Origin: Janibacter sp. DB-40
GTDB taxonomy: Bacteria > Actinomycetota > Actinomycetes > Actinomycetales > Dermatophilaceae
Assembly: GCF_029510815.1 (NCBI RefSeq)
Contig: NZ_CP120360.1
Span: 2,418,001-2,482,000, forward strand
DNA: 64,000 bases
Direction: 5' to 3'
Both the position numbers and the translations under genes were made by a program. Of this stretch, positions 1-10,083 are shown piece after piece. The notes under the pieces were generated by a model. That model did no database searches. It was not told the origin of the DNA and saw only the letters and a program-made list of their open reading frames with translations. Numbering within the stretch: position 1 is the first letter of the stretch; the number at the start of each line of letters is the position of its first letter.

Positions 1-1
1 G

Positions 2-1480
2 ACCAAGTCGTCCCGCCGCCCGGTGACGTTGGTCCACAACGCCGTCGACCTCGGCGCGGTGGTACGGCCGACGACTCGTCCCGGCGACCTGCCCCCGGGG
101 CCGGTCGCGACCTACGTCGGCACGCTCCACTCGGACCGACTGGACGTCGGGCTGTGCGAGGCGACGGCACGTGCGCTGTCGGGCCGGGGGACGCTCGTCC
201 TCGTCGGTCCCGATGCACTGACCCGTGCCGAGCAGGACCGGCTCGACGGCGCAGGGGTCGTGCGACTGGGCGCGAAGGACCACCGGGTCGTCCCGGCCTA
301 TCTCCAGCACGCCGACGCGCTGCTCGTGCCGCACGTCGTCGACGACTTCACCGACAGCCTCGACCCGATCAAGCTCTACGAGTACCGGGCAGTGGGCCGA
401 CCGGTCATCACCACCCCGGTCGCCGGCTTCCGCGAGGCTGCCGACGACCGCCTCCGGGTCGTGGCGCCTGTCGACTTCCCCGATGCCGTCGCTGCTGCTC
501 TCCCAGCCACGGACCGGTATCCGACCGGGGCGGAGCCCGAGGTGCCCGACTGGAGCGACCGGGTCCACGAGATGCGGGCCGTCATCGACCGCGTCGACTC
601 CCACCGTGAGACCCCTGACGCCGACCCCGCCGGTGCGGACATCCCGGTCGAGGTGCGGGTACGCCTCGGGCACGCAGCCGCCCAGGTCCTCGCCCGACGG
701 CACGGCCTGGACCTGCTGCACATCAAGGGCGACGCCCTCGACGAGCGGCTCGTGCACGCGGGTCGACGGGCCAGCGACGCCGACGTCCTCGTGCGTCCCG
801 CCCACCTCGACCGGTTCCTCGCCGCGTGCGCGGAGGTCGGGTACCGCACGGTGAGCCGATTCGCCACCGGATCGCCCTTCGAGCACTCGACGACGTTGTG
901 GCACGACGCGTGGGGGTACCTCGACGTTCACCGCCACTACCCCGGCATCGGGCTCCCCCCGGCGACTGCCTTCGACCGCCTCTGGTCCACCCGCACCTCA
1001 CGGACGGTGGCCGGGGTCGACGTCCCGACGCCGTCGCTGCCGGCCCAGGTGGGCATGCTCGTCCTGCACGCGGGTCGCACCACGCCGGGAGGCCAGGCCA
1101 GCGCCGACGTGCAGCACGCGTGGCACGGGGCGGACGCGGCCCGACGCGAGGCCGTGCGTCACTGGGTGCGGGAGTTCCTCGCGGAGGTCGCCTTCGCCGC
1201 AGGCACCGGGGAGCTGGGTTCCCTCCCCCCTTCGGCCGAGAAGGAGCTGTGGCTGGCGGTCACCCGGGAGGGACGACTGCAGGAGTGGCGTGCCCGGATC
1301 GCCGCTGCCCCGAACCTGCGCTCACGCGTTCTCCTCATGGCCCGGGCACCGCTGGTCAACATCGACCACCTCGCCCAGGAGCTCGGCCACCGGCCCTCGC
1401 GCCGCGAGATGGCCGTGGCCTTCCTCGACCGGGCCCGGCGGGCGGTTCGGGAGATCGCCCGACGAGGAGGTCGACGATGA
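2..1480 (+). CDS. Glycosyltransferase / nucleotidyltransferase-like fusion protein (5' partial)
   Basis: The frame is open from base 2, so the true start lies to the left of the window. The first ~190 residues look like the C-terminal half of a GT1/GT4-type glycosyltransferase: a NAVD segment, then DPIKLYEYRAVGRPVITT, the helix and loop that normally hold the nucleotide sugar. From about residue 215 the sequence changes to something resembling the uncharacterised nucleotidyltransferase family PF14907, with LLHIKGDALDERL followed by RRASDADVLVRP, matching the KG and D-x-D core. Fusion of the two is unusual. The stop overlaps the next start (ATGA), so it is co-transcribed with a PqqD-like protein, a common partner of PF14907 genes in polysaccharide or peptide-modification clusters. 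Substrate unknown; family calls are from motif recognition only. Confidence 0.75.
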   Translation, partial: TKSSRRPVTLVHNAVDLGAVVRPTTRPGDLPPGPVATYVGTLHSDRLDVGLCEATARALSGRGTLVLVGPDALTRAEQDRLDGAGVVRLGAKDHRVVPAYLQHADALLVPHVVDDFTDSLDPIKLYEYRAVGRPVITTPVAGFREAADDRLRVVAPVDFPDAVAAALPATDRYPTGAEPEVPDWSDRVHEMRAVIDRVDSHRETPDADPAGADIPVEVRVRLGHAAAQVLARRHGLDLLHIKGDALDERLVHAGRRASDADVLVRPAHLDRFLAACAEVGYRTVSRFATGSPFEHSTTLWHDAWGYLDVHRHYPGIGLPPATAFDRLWSTRTSRTVAGVDVPTPSLPAQVGMLVLHAGRTTPGGQASADVQHAWHGADAARREAVRHWVREFLAEVAFAAGTGELGSLPPSAEKELWLAVTREGRLQEWRARIAAAPNLRSRVLLMARAPLVNIDHLAQELGHRPSRREMAVAFLDRARRAVREIARRGGRR

Positions 1481-1761
1481 GCGCGCTGGCGCCGTTCGTC
1501 GTCCCGCCGGACGTGGGGTGGACGTGCACCGTGGACGAAGGGGGTGCCCCCCGCGTCTTCGTCGCGCCGCTCCCGAGCGGTCCGGTGGACGTGCTCCCCG
1601 ATGAGTCGGCGATCATCTGGCTGGCCGCGGTCGAGGGCACCGGCCCCGTGGTCGACGAGGTCGCCCGCACCACCGGGCACCCACCCGAGGTGATCCGTGA
1701 GGACGTGGAGGCCTTCGTGGGCGAGCTCCTCGCACGCGGTTTCCTGGCCCGACCGGGGTGA
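1477..1761 (+). CDS. PqqD-like small protein
   Basis: 94 residues, starting with ATG that overlaps the upstream TGA. The pattern fits the PqqD fold: a beta-strand segment with VFVAPLPSGPVDVLPDESAIIWLAAVEG, followed by a helical half with VVDEVARTTGHPPEVIREDVEAFVGELLARGFL. In this family the hairpin and winged-helix-like bundle bind a peptide substrate for a modifying enzyme, but many copies sit beside PF14907 nucleotidyltransferases and glycosyltransferases, as here. No radical-SAM enzyme or precursor peptide is visible, so a role in PQQ synthesis is unlikely. It contains a CGAAGGGG motif at 1536. Confidence 0.7.
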   Translation: MSALAPFVVPPDVGWTCTVDEGGAPRVFVAPLPSGPVDVLPDESAIIWLAAVEGTGPVVDEVARTTGHPPEVIREDVEAFVGELLARGFLARPG

Positions 1762-1777
1762 CCTCGCGCGGGGCTCC

Positions 1778-2440
1778 TCAGTCGGCGAGGTGCCAGGTGT
1801 ACTCGGGCTCGGGCCCGTGGGGGTGATGGCGTCGGACCCCGCCGGAGACGCGGTGCACGATCTCGCAGATGTCCGGCAGCACGTCGAGGGGGATGGCCGT
1901 GATGAGGTGGTCGTCGATCCCGGCCACGTCGAACTTCAGCAGGTCGATGTGGTCCTCGAGACGCAGCACGCCCCGGAGGGCATCGCCGATCCCCTCGGTC
2001 GCCATCCCTCGGACCGAGCTGGTCGCGAGCATCACCGGATGGACCGTGCACCGACCGGCGAACTGGGCGACGTTGCGCCGCACCGCATCGAGGTGGGTCG
2101 GGCCCGACTCCCAGACGTGCACCCTGGTCGTGTCCGAGCGGCTGAGGAAGAACGCAGTGCTGATGCCCGCCGGGCTCCCGACGTCCACGACCACCTGGGG
2201 CTTCCCCGATCCGTAGTCGTGGCGGTGGAAGGCCCGGAGGACCTCGTCGGCGTCCCGAGCCGTCGGCACCCACAGCGGGATCTGCCCGACGGGAGTGCGC
2301 AGCACCGTCTCCCACGGGTAGGCACCGCGACCTCCGACGAGGTGCTCGAAGGAGTCGAACGGGTGAGAGCTGCGGACGAGCGTGCTTCCGAGGGCGCGGA
2401 AGGTGCGTACTCGAAGCGGTCTCCCCCAGCGGCGACCCAT
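1778..2440 (-). CDS. FkbM-family SAM-dependent methyltransferase
   Basis: 220 residues from the ATG at 2440, which overlaps the TGA of the sugar transferase upstream (TGATG). The Rossmann core is visible: VVVDVGSPAGIST is the SAM-binding motif I, VHVWESGPTHLDAVRRNV the acidic end of beta 2, and IDLLKFDVAGIDDHLI the characteristic FkbM motif in which the Asp lies at the active site. FkbM proteins O-methylate sugars or other small molecules. Its place right after a polyprenyl-phosphate sugar transferase suggests it decorates the polysaccharide made by this locus; that is inference. The ORF can be extended upstream to 2587, but that part only shadows the upstream gene. Confidence 0.75.
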   Translation of the reverse strand: MGRRWGRPLRVRTFRALGSTLVRSSHPFDSFEHLVGGRGAYPWETVLRTPVGQIPLWVPTARDADEVLRAFHRHDYGSGKPQVVVDVGSPAGISTAFFLSRSDTTRVHVWESGPTHLDAVRRNVAQFAGRCTVHPVMLATSSVRGMATEGIGDALRGVLRLEDHIDLLKFDVAGIDDHLITAIPLDVLPDICEIVHRVSGGVRRHHPHGPEPEYTWHLAD

Positions 2441-3996
2441 CAGTACGCACCGTCCTTGCCGACGACAGCGGCGAAGGTCCGCCACAGGATGAGCATGTCG
2501 AGCGCGACCGACCAGTTCTCGACGTAGTAGAGGTCGAATCGCACCGACTCGTCCCACGAGAGGTTGCTGCGCCCGTTGACCTGCCACAGGCCGGTCATGC
2601 CCGGCTTGACCAGAAGCCGGCGGCGCACGTCGTGCGCGTACTGCGACACCTCGTCGGGCAGCGGTGGCCGGGGCCCGACGAGACTCATCCTCCCGCTGAG
2701 GACGTCGAGGAGCTGGGGCAGCTCGTCGATCGAGTACCGCCGGATGAAACGCCCGAAGGCAGTGATCCGCGGGTCCCTCTCCAGCTTGAAGAGCAGACCC
2801 CGATCCACCTGCTGCTCGTCGCCGACCTCGTGGTGGGGGCCGGGCAGGAAGGCGTGGTGCGAGGGAGTCTCCAGCGCCGCCGAGGCCCGCTCCTGCAGCT
2901 GTTGGCGCTTCAGCTCCTCGAGCTGGGCCTCCGCGCCGACCCTCATCGAGCGGAACTTCGTCATCTGGAAGCGCTCTCCGTGCAACCCGACCCGCTCCTG
3001 CCGGAAGAAGACCGGCCCCCGGTCCTGGAGCTTGATGATCGCGGCCACGACCAGCATCAGCGGTGACAGGGCGATCAGGAGGACGAGCGCCGCGAGCCAG
3101 TCCAACGTGGACTTCATGACCAGCGGTGACCCGGAGAACGTCGGGGCCTCGATGTGCAGCAGTGGCAGGCCCGCCACCGGTCGGGCGACCACCCGCGGTC
3201 CGGCGATCTCGGTCAGGCCCGGGGAGACCAGCAGCTCGGTCCCGCTGCCCTCCAGCGCCCAGCCCAGTCGTCGCAACCCGGATGTCCCGAGCCGGTGCAC
3301 CGCGCCGCAGGCGACCACGTCGACCCCCAGCTCGATGGCCAGCTGCGCGGCCTGGTGCTCACTGCCCACGACGGGGACCCCACCGACCTCCTTGGCATCG
3401 GTCGTGGACGTACAGACCCCGACGACCCCGTAGCCGGCCTCCGGCATCCCGGCGAAGGCCTCGATGATGCCGCGGGCGTGCCCCGCCTCCCCGACGACGA
3501 GGACGTCGTGGTTCAACTCACCCGTCGTCCGCTTCGCGCCCAGCCACCGCCGCCACATCCGCCGGGCGATGAAGAGTGCCACCAGTCCTGCCGGCAGCGC
3601 GAGCAGGACGTAGCCGCGTGCCACCTCGATCTTGAAGGCGTAGGCGAGCAGGGCGACCGCAGCGAAGACCCTCAGCGTGGCGTTCATCAGCAGGCGGTAC
3701 TCGGTGACACCGCGACCGAGGATGTGGGTCTCGTAGCTTCCGTGCAACCGCAGGGAGACCCACCACGCCACCGCGAGCACCGCGGAGAAGGCCGGGTACC
3801 CGAGCGAGAAGCGGTCGGTGCTGGCCGCGATGTCGGAACCGGAGTCGAACCCGAAGCGCGCCACCAGTGCACCGAAGACCGCCCACACGATCACCACGAA
3901 GTCGGTCAGGGCGATACCGATCCGCACCTGGCGCAGACCCATCGGGCCACCGTGATACGCAGTCTCCGTGGAGCCGCTCGAGGCAGCGGCGGCCAT
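2440..3996 (-). CDS. Exopolysaccharide polyprenyl sugar-phosphate transferase (WcaJ/CpsE type)
   Basis: 518 residues. Four N-terminal membrane helices (about residues 25-150), a Rossmann-like cytoplasmic domain (165-280, starting HDVLVVGEAGHARG), a fifth hydrophobic segment (DWLAALVLLIALSPLMLVVA) and the C-terminal catalytic domain with FFRQERVGLHGERFQMTKFRSM, RRYSIDELPQLLDVLSGRMS, LVGPRPP and KPGMTGLWQVNGRS. Such enzymes move a sugar phosphate from a nucleotide sugar to undecaprenyl phosphate, the first step of repeat-unit assembly. Between the catalytic Asp-Glu region and the LFKLERDPRIT strand there is a Gln/His-rich insertion of roughly 25 residues. Start uncertain: the ATG at residue 19 (MGLRQVR) also fits. 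Seven bases separate it from the small membrane-protein gene upstream, so they likely share a transcript. Confidence 0.85.
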   Translation of the reverse strand: MAAAASSGSTETAYHGGPMGLRQVRIGIALTDFVVIVWAVFGALVARFGFDSGSDIAASTDRFSLGYPAFSAVLAVAWWVSLRLHGSYETHILGRGVTEYRLLMNATLRVFAAVALLAYAFKIEVARGYVLLALPAGLVALFIARRMWRRWLGAKRTTGELNHDVLVVGEAGHARGIIEAFAGMPEAGYGVVGVCTSTTDAKEVGGVPVVGSEHQAAQLAIELGVDVVACGAVHRLGTSGLRRLGWALEGSGTELLVSPGLTEIAGPRVVARPVAGLPLLHIEAPTFSGSPLVMKSTLDWLAALVLLIALSPLMLVVAAIIKLQDRGPVFFRQERVGLHGERFQMTKFRSMRVGAEAQLEELKRQQLQERASAALETPSHHAFLPGPHHEVGDEQQVDRGLLFKLERDPRITAFGRFIRRYSIDELPQLLDVLSGRMSLVGPRPPLPDEVSQYAHDVRRRLLVKPGMTGLWQVNGRSNLSWDESVRFDLYYVENWSVALDMLILWRTFAAVVGKDGAY

Positions 3997-4003
3997 CTCA
4001 GGG

Positions 4004-4231
4004 CTACCGAACCCTGAGCGATGTGGTCGAGCCGGCGTCCTCCGCCAACATCACCGCATCCGCCATCCGGCCACGCGGAACCACGCGACCGTCGTCCCGC
4101 AGACGCCGCAACTGCGTCAGGCGCTGTTGAGCATCGGGTGCGCGTCGTTCGCGCCGGCGCACCGTCCTGGACAGTGCCAGACTCCCCCCGGTGAACGCGA
4201 TCAGCGGCAGTGCCGCCCACCCCAGTAGCAT
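4004..4231 (-). CDS. Small single-pass membrane protein, unknown function
   Basis: 75 residues with one N-terminal hydrophobic helix (LLGWAALPLIAFTGGSLAL) followed by an arginine-rich cytoplasmic tail, a positive-inside arrangement. Two ATGs lie in tandem at 4234 and 4231; a GGTGGAGG Shine-Dalgarno sits five bases before the second and only two before the first, so I chose 4231. It directly precedes the sugar transferase and is probably the first gene of that transcript. I do not recognise the family. Confidence 0.55.
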   Translation of the reverse strand: MLLGWAALPLIAFTGGSLALSRTVRRRERRAPDAQQRLTQLRRLRDDGRVVPRGRMADAVMLAEDAGSTTSLRVR

Positions 4232-4234
4232 CAT

Positions 4235-4408
4235 GTCCTCCACCTGCACGAGAACTCCCCTCCCCAGGATCAATCACTCGCTGAATCGGACCTTACCAAC
4301 TCTTTACTGTTCTTGACTAGACCTTGACGATAAGGCGGCCGCATCGTCGGTCACGCGGGCGCGTGGGAAGATCGGTGCGACGAACCCCACACCCACGGAG
4401 GGACACCC
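4235..4408. promoter_or_regulatory. Divergent intergenic region between the polysaccharide operon and icd
   Basis: 174 bases, with the only clearly AT-richer stretch of the neighbourhood at about 4283-4342. It holds TTGACT (4313-4318), TTGACG (4324-4329) and TAAGG-like elements, but no pair with proper 16-18 base spacing stands out. Promoters for both flanking transcripts must lie here; I cannot fix their position. Confidence 0.35.
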
Positions 4409-6628
<2,220 letters not shown>

Positions 6629-6644
6629 GTTCGCCTGCCCCGGA

Positions 6645-6670
6645 GGGGTCCCGCCGACCGGCGGGGCCCC
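6645..6670 (+). terminator. Rho-independent terminator of icd
   Basis: An inverted repeat of GGGGTCCCGCCG with CGGCGGGGCCCC (one G-T wobble, tight loop) starts 16 bases after the icd stop and is followed by TCTTCGTCGT. A GC-rich stem with a short T-rich tail is what terminators look like in this window. Confidence 0.8.
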
Positions 6671-6962
6671 TCTTCGTCGTCCTCCGGCCGGTCGCGTACT
6701 GGCGCGAGTCCCGGGTCTTGCCGCATGCTGGATCTGCCGGGCCGGACGGGCCAGTCCGGCACCCCCACGAAAGGGGCCGCCGTGGCTCCATCACTCTCCC
6801 ACCGCCCCTGGGCCTCCTGGCCGGCGCCGAGCATCGGCGCGATCATCGACAGGGTCTGATGCACCCGGCCACGACGGCGTCGGCCCGCACCCGTGGGTGC
6901 GGACGGCGCCCTTCGTCATCGCCCGTCCCATCCGCTCCGACGGTCCGCTCCGAACTCCCGGT
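6671..6962. other. Intergenic stretch with no convincing gene
   Basis: With the preceding terminator this is a 334-base gap between icd and the molybdopterin oxidoreductase. It contains a 25-codon GTG frame (6782-6859) with an AAAGGGG-like upstream sequence, but its composition and lack of any recognisable pattern do not support calling a gene. The promoter of the oxidoreductase presumably lies in the right half. Confidence 0.5.
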
Positions 6963-8482
6963 ATGAATGGGCGCCGTGTCACCGCAGCCGTCTGCGGCAT
7001 CCTCGCGACCGCGCTCGGGGGTGCCGCCGGCCACCTCGTCGCGGCTCTCGTCTCCCCCTCAGCCTCCCCGGTGCTGGCCGTCGGCGGCCAGGTCATCGAC
7101 CTCGCCCCCACACCGGTCAAGGAGTGGGCGGTGGGCACCTTCGGCACCGCGGACAAACCGATCCTCGTCGGGTCGGTCGTCCTCGTCACGCTCCTTCTGG
7201 CCGCCCTGGCCGGACTGCTTCGCCTCCGCTCGCGTGCCGCCGCGGTCACGGTCCTGCTCGTCCTCACCGCCCTCGCCGGCGCCGCCGCGGTGCTGCGTCC
7301 GCAGACCGGCTCCTTCGCCTGGGTGCCGGCGCTCACGGCCGCCGTCGTCGGGGTGGCCGCCCTGGAGCTGCTCGCCCACCGCACCGGGCTCATCCACCAG
7401 GGCCGGTCCGTGCCCGGCGAGCCGACCCGACGTGGGCTCCTCGTGCTCGGTGGCGCCGGTCTCGGGGCGGTCGCCCTCGGCGGCGGCGGCCAGGCGCTCG
7501 TCCGGCGTCGCGCACCGACCACCATCACCCTCCCCCGGTCGTCGACCCGCTGCCGCCACTGGCGAAGGGGGTCGACCTCGGCAAGGCGGGCATCGCCCCC
7601 TTCGTCACGCCGAACGAGGAGTTCTACCGGATCGACACCGCCCTGCTCGTGCCGAAGGTCGACCCCCGGGACTGGTCGCTGACGATCGACGGGGACGTGC
7701 CCTCCCCCTTCACGATCGACCTCGACGAGCTGCTCGCGATGCCCACCGTCGAGCGGGACGTCACGCTCAACTGCGTCTCCAACCCGGTCGGCGGTCCCTA
7801 CATCGGCAATGCCCGCTGGCTCGGGGTCCTCACGCGCGAGCTCTTCGCCCGCGCCGGCCTCGAGGAGGACCCGCGCAACCCGGACCTGCAGGTGCTGTCC
7901 ACCTCGACGGACGGGATGACGATCTCCACGCCCCTGAGCGCCCTGCTCGACGACCGCGACGCCCTCGTCGCCGTCGGCATGAACGGCGAACCGCTGGCGG
8001 CAGAGCGGGGGTTCCCGGCCCGGCTGCTCACGCCCCGGCTGTACGGCTTCGTCGGTGCCACCAAGTGGCTGAGCCGGATGACCGTGACCCGCTACGACGG
8101 GCACCCCGCGTACTGGACGGAGCGGGGTTGGGCCACTGACGGCACCGTCCGCACCCAGTCGCGGATCGACACCCCGGCCCCATCGGCCGGTCTCGACCCC
8201 GGACGCACGACCATCGGTGGGGTCGCCTGGGCACAGGGGCGCGGGATCACGAAGGTCGAGGTGCGCATCGACGACGGGCCGTGGCAGCGGGCCACCCTGG
8301 GCGCGGAGGCGGACGTCGACTGCTGGCGGCAGTGGTTCCTGCCCTGGGACGCCCGCGACGGTCGGCACGACCTCACCGTCCGCGCGACGGACGGCACGGG
8401 CGAGGTGCAGACGAGCGAGACGGCCGACCCCTTCCCCTCGGGTGCCACGGGACTGCACTCGATCACCGTGACCGTGGGTTGA
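6963..8482 (+). CDS. Membrane-anchored molybdopterin-dependent oxidoreductase (sulfite oxidase-like), frameshifted
   Basis: The N-terminal part (about 190 residues from ATG 6963) has an N-terminal hydrophobic segment and further membrane helices, and ends in RRGLLVLGGAGLGAVALGGGG, which resembles an internal Tat-like segment. The catalytic part continues in another frame from about 7537: FTPNEEFYRIDTALLVPKVDP, then DVTLNCVSNPVGGPYIGNARW, whose cysteine is the expected molybdenum ligand of the sulfite oxidase/YedY superfamily, and a C-terminal Ig-like dimerisation domain (KVEVRIDDGPWQ). The frames join if the C5 run at 7532-7536 had six C, giving one protein of about 506 residues. A one-base sequencing deletion is the likely cause. 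Its position beside sigK suggests, but does not prove, SigK control. Confidence 0.8.
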
Positions 8483-8549
8483 CCAATCCGCTCGGCGCCC
8501 GGCCACGAACCCCGGATGCACTCTCCCCCAAGCCCTTCGGAGGCAGACC

Positions 8550-8609
8550 ATGAGCCACTCGACCACCGTCCGCATCATCGACGGCCTGCTCCTGCCGGCT
8601 GCCGGGTGA
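8550..8609 (+). pseudogene. Probable remnant of a fasciclin-domain gene (start plus last codons)
   Basis: A 19-codon frame, MSHSTTVRIIDGLLLPAAG, with a good GGAGG Shine-Dalgarno eight bases before its ATG. The last 15 residues resemble the conserved end of fasciclin (MPT70/MPT83-like) domains, which finish with a T-V-x-x-I-D-x-V-L-x-P-P-A pattern. Fasciclin genes often neighbour sigK-rskA in actinobacteria. The simplest reading is that a fasciclin gene lost its interior, leaving the ribosome binding site, the first codons and the C-terminal strand. The alternative is a short leader peptide for sigK, which starts ten bases downstream. Confidence 0.45.
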
Positions 8610-8619
8610 TCGATCACGC

Positions 8620-9261
8620 ATGATGGGCTCCGTGACGCCATTTCCCAGCGACGACGACGCCGGAGGAGCCTCCGACGTCACCTCCGGCGAGACGACGCTG
8701 CCCGAGCCCACGGAGTCCGACCGACTCGCCACCACCCTCCGCGACGTCGCGAAGGGGGACGACGCCGCCTTCGCCCGCGTCTACGACGCAACGTCCGCGC
8801 GGGTCCACGGCCTCGTGCTGCGGGTGCTGCGCAACCCGGCCCAGGCGGAGGAGGTCACCCAGGAGGTCTACCTCGAGGTCTGGCGCCGGGCCAGCTCCTT
8901 CGACGCGGCCAAGGGGTCGCCCTACGCGTGGCTGATGACCCTGGCCCACCGGCGAGCCGTCGACCGCGTCCGCAGCAGCCAGGCGGCCACCGCGCGCGAC
9001 GAGACCTGGGAGGCTCGCACCCGCGACACCCAGTACGACGCCACGGCCGAGAAGGCGACCGAGAGGATGGAGGCCCACCGCGTGCGCAGCGCCCTCAACG
9101 GGCTGACCGACGCCCAACGGGAGGCGGTGGGCCTGGCCTATCTCGGCGGGTACACCCACCGCGAGGTCGCCGGTCTGCTCGACCTGCCCCTGGGCACCGC
9201 CAAGACCCGCATCCGCGACGGATTGATCCGCCTACGAGACCAGTTGGGAGTGACCTCATGA
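8620..9261 (+). CDS. sigK: ECF RNA polymerase sigma factor SigK
   Basis: 213 residues. Region 2 includes FARVYDATSARVHGLVLRVLRNPAQAEEVTQEVYLEVWRRA split over its helices, and SPYAWLMTLAHRRAVDRVRS; region 4 is LNGLTDAQREAVGLAYLGG, then THREVAGLLDLPLGTAKTRIRDGLIRLRD, the helix-turn-helix for the -35 element. The gene overlaps the next one by ATGA and that one encodes a RskA-type anti-sigma factor, which makes the SigK assignment firm. In mycobacteria SigK is released when RskA is cleaved and turns on secreted fasciclin antigens. Tandem ATGs (8620, 8623) and a GTG (8632) leave the start open by a few codons. A CGAAGGGG motif lies at 8750. Confidence 0.92.
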   Translation: MMGSVTPFPSDDDAGGASDVTSGETTLPEPTESDRLATTLRDVAKGDDAAFARVYDATSARVHGLVLRVLRNPAQAEEVTQEVYLEVWRRASSFDAAKGSPYAWLMTLAHRRAVDRVRSSQAATARDETWEARTRDTQYDATAEKATERMEAHRVRSALNGLTDAQREAVGLAYLGGYTHREVAGLLDLPLGTAKTRIRDGLIRLRDQLGVTS

Positions 9262-9995
9262 GCGAAGACCTGCACAGCCTCTCCGGCGCCTACGTGCTCG
9301 ATGCCCTCACCGAGCAGGAACGCATGGACTTCGAGATGCACCTGCGTCGCTGCCCCACCTGCCGCGACGAGGTCGCGTCGCTGCGCGAGGTGGCACCCCT
9401 GCTGGCCGAGACGGTCGCGAGCGAGCCACCGCCCGCGTTGCGGGAGAGCATCCTCGCCGAGGCGGCCCGGACGCGGCAGGACCCGCCGGACTCCGTCCAG
9501 CAGGCGGAGGTGCCGCCGGAGCGCGACCGCGATCGCCCTGCGCACGGCCGGGTCATCCCCCTTCGTCGTCGCCGGTGGATGGCCGGGCTCGCCGCGGCAG
9601 CGGCCCTCGTCGTCGGCGGCGGCATCACCTGGCAGGTGGTCGAGCAGACGACCGCGAGCGTCACCGAGCAGGTCGCCTCGGCGCCGGACGCCCGCAGCTG
9701 GCAGGCGGAGACCACGGGCGGCGCCACGATCGTCGTCACCCGCAGCGAGCAGATGGGCGAGGCGGTGATGCGCGTCGAGGGTCTGCCGGACCCCGGCGAG
9801 GGACGCGCCTACCAGGCCTGGCTGCAGGACGAGGAGGGCGGCTTGGCCCCCGCCGGCGTGATGAAGGAGACCGACGGCGAGATGGTCCTCGACGGTGACG
9901 TCCGGCAGGCGAAGGGGGTCGGCGTCACCGTGGAGCCGGCCAGCGGCTCGGAGCAGCCGACGACCGACCCGATCGCCCTCGTGGAGCTGTCCTGA
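9258..9995 (+). CDS. rskA: Anti-sigma-K factor RskA
   Basis: 245 residues. The N-terminal anti-sigma domain carries a zinc-binding HxxxCxxC (HLRRCPTC, residues ~31-38) after [19 protein letters not shown]. One membrane helix follows at about residues 108-128 ([19 protein letters not shown]), and the C-terminal half is the extracytoplasmic RskA domain with [20 protein letters not shown] and [12 protein letters not shown]. It should hold SigK at the membrane and be degraded by regulated proteolysis when the signal comes. Translation is coupled to sigK (ATGA overlap). Confidence 0.92.
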   Translation: MSEDLHSLSGAYVLDALTEQERMDFEMHLRRCPTCRDEVASLREVAPLLAETVASEPPPALRESILAEAARTRQDPPDSVQQAEVPPERDRDRPAHGRVIPLRRRRWMAGLAAAAALVVGGGITWQVVEQTTASVTEQVASAPDARSWQAETTGGATIVVTRSEQMGEAVMRVEGLPDPGEGRAYQAWLQDEEGGLAPAGVMKETDGEMVLDGDVRQAKGVGVTVEPASGSEQPTTDPIALVELS

Positions 9996-10010
9996 CGGAC
10001 GGGATGACGC

Positions 10011-10038
10011 TCCGACCCCGCTGCGGAGTAGGGTCGGA
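10011..10038 (+). terminator. Possible terminator after rskA
   Basis: TCCGACCC and GGGTCGGA form an 8-bp stem around a 12-base loop, 16 bases after the rskA stop; the bases after it (ACGTCAATTG) are AT-rich but are not a clean T-run. It could instead be a regulatory hairpin in the mdh leader. Confidence 0.45.
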
Positions 10039-10083
10039 ACGTCAATTGCTCCCCAACACCCGCACGAAGGGGTACGAGTACTC

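Noticed and set aside
1477..1761. PqqD-like protein as part of a PQQ or RiPP biosynthesis cluster
   Set aside because: No PqqA-like peptide, radical-SAM enzyme or other pqq gene is visible; the setting is polysaccharide synthesis.
6782..6859. 25-codon GTG frame in the icd/oxidoreductase gap
   Set aside because: Weak ribosome binding site, no recognisable sequence, and frames of this length are expected by chance in GC-rich DNA.
7520..7545. Programmed ribosomal frameshift in the molybdopterin oxidoreductase
   Set aside because: No slippery heptamer of the known kind or stimulatory structure is evident, and the same kind of one-base loss occurs at seven other G/C runs in unrelated genes.
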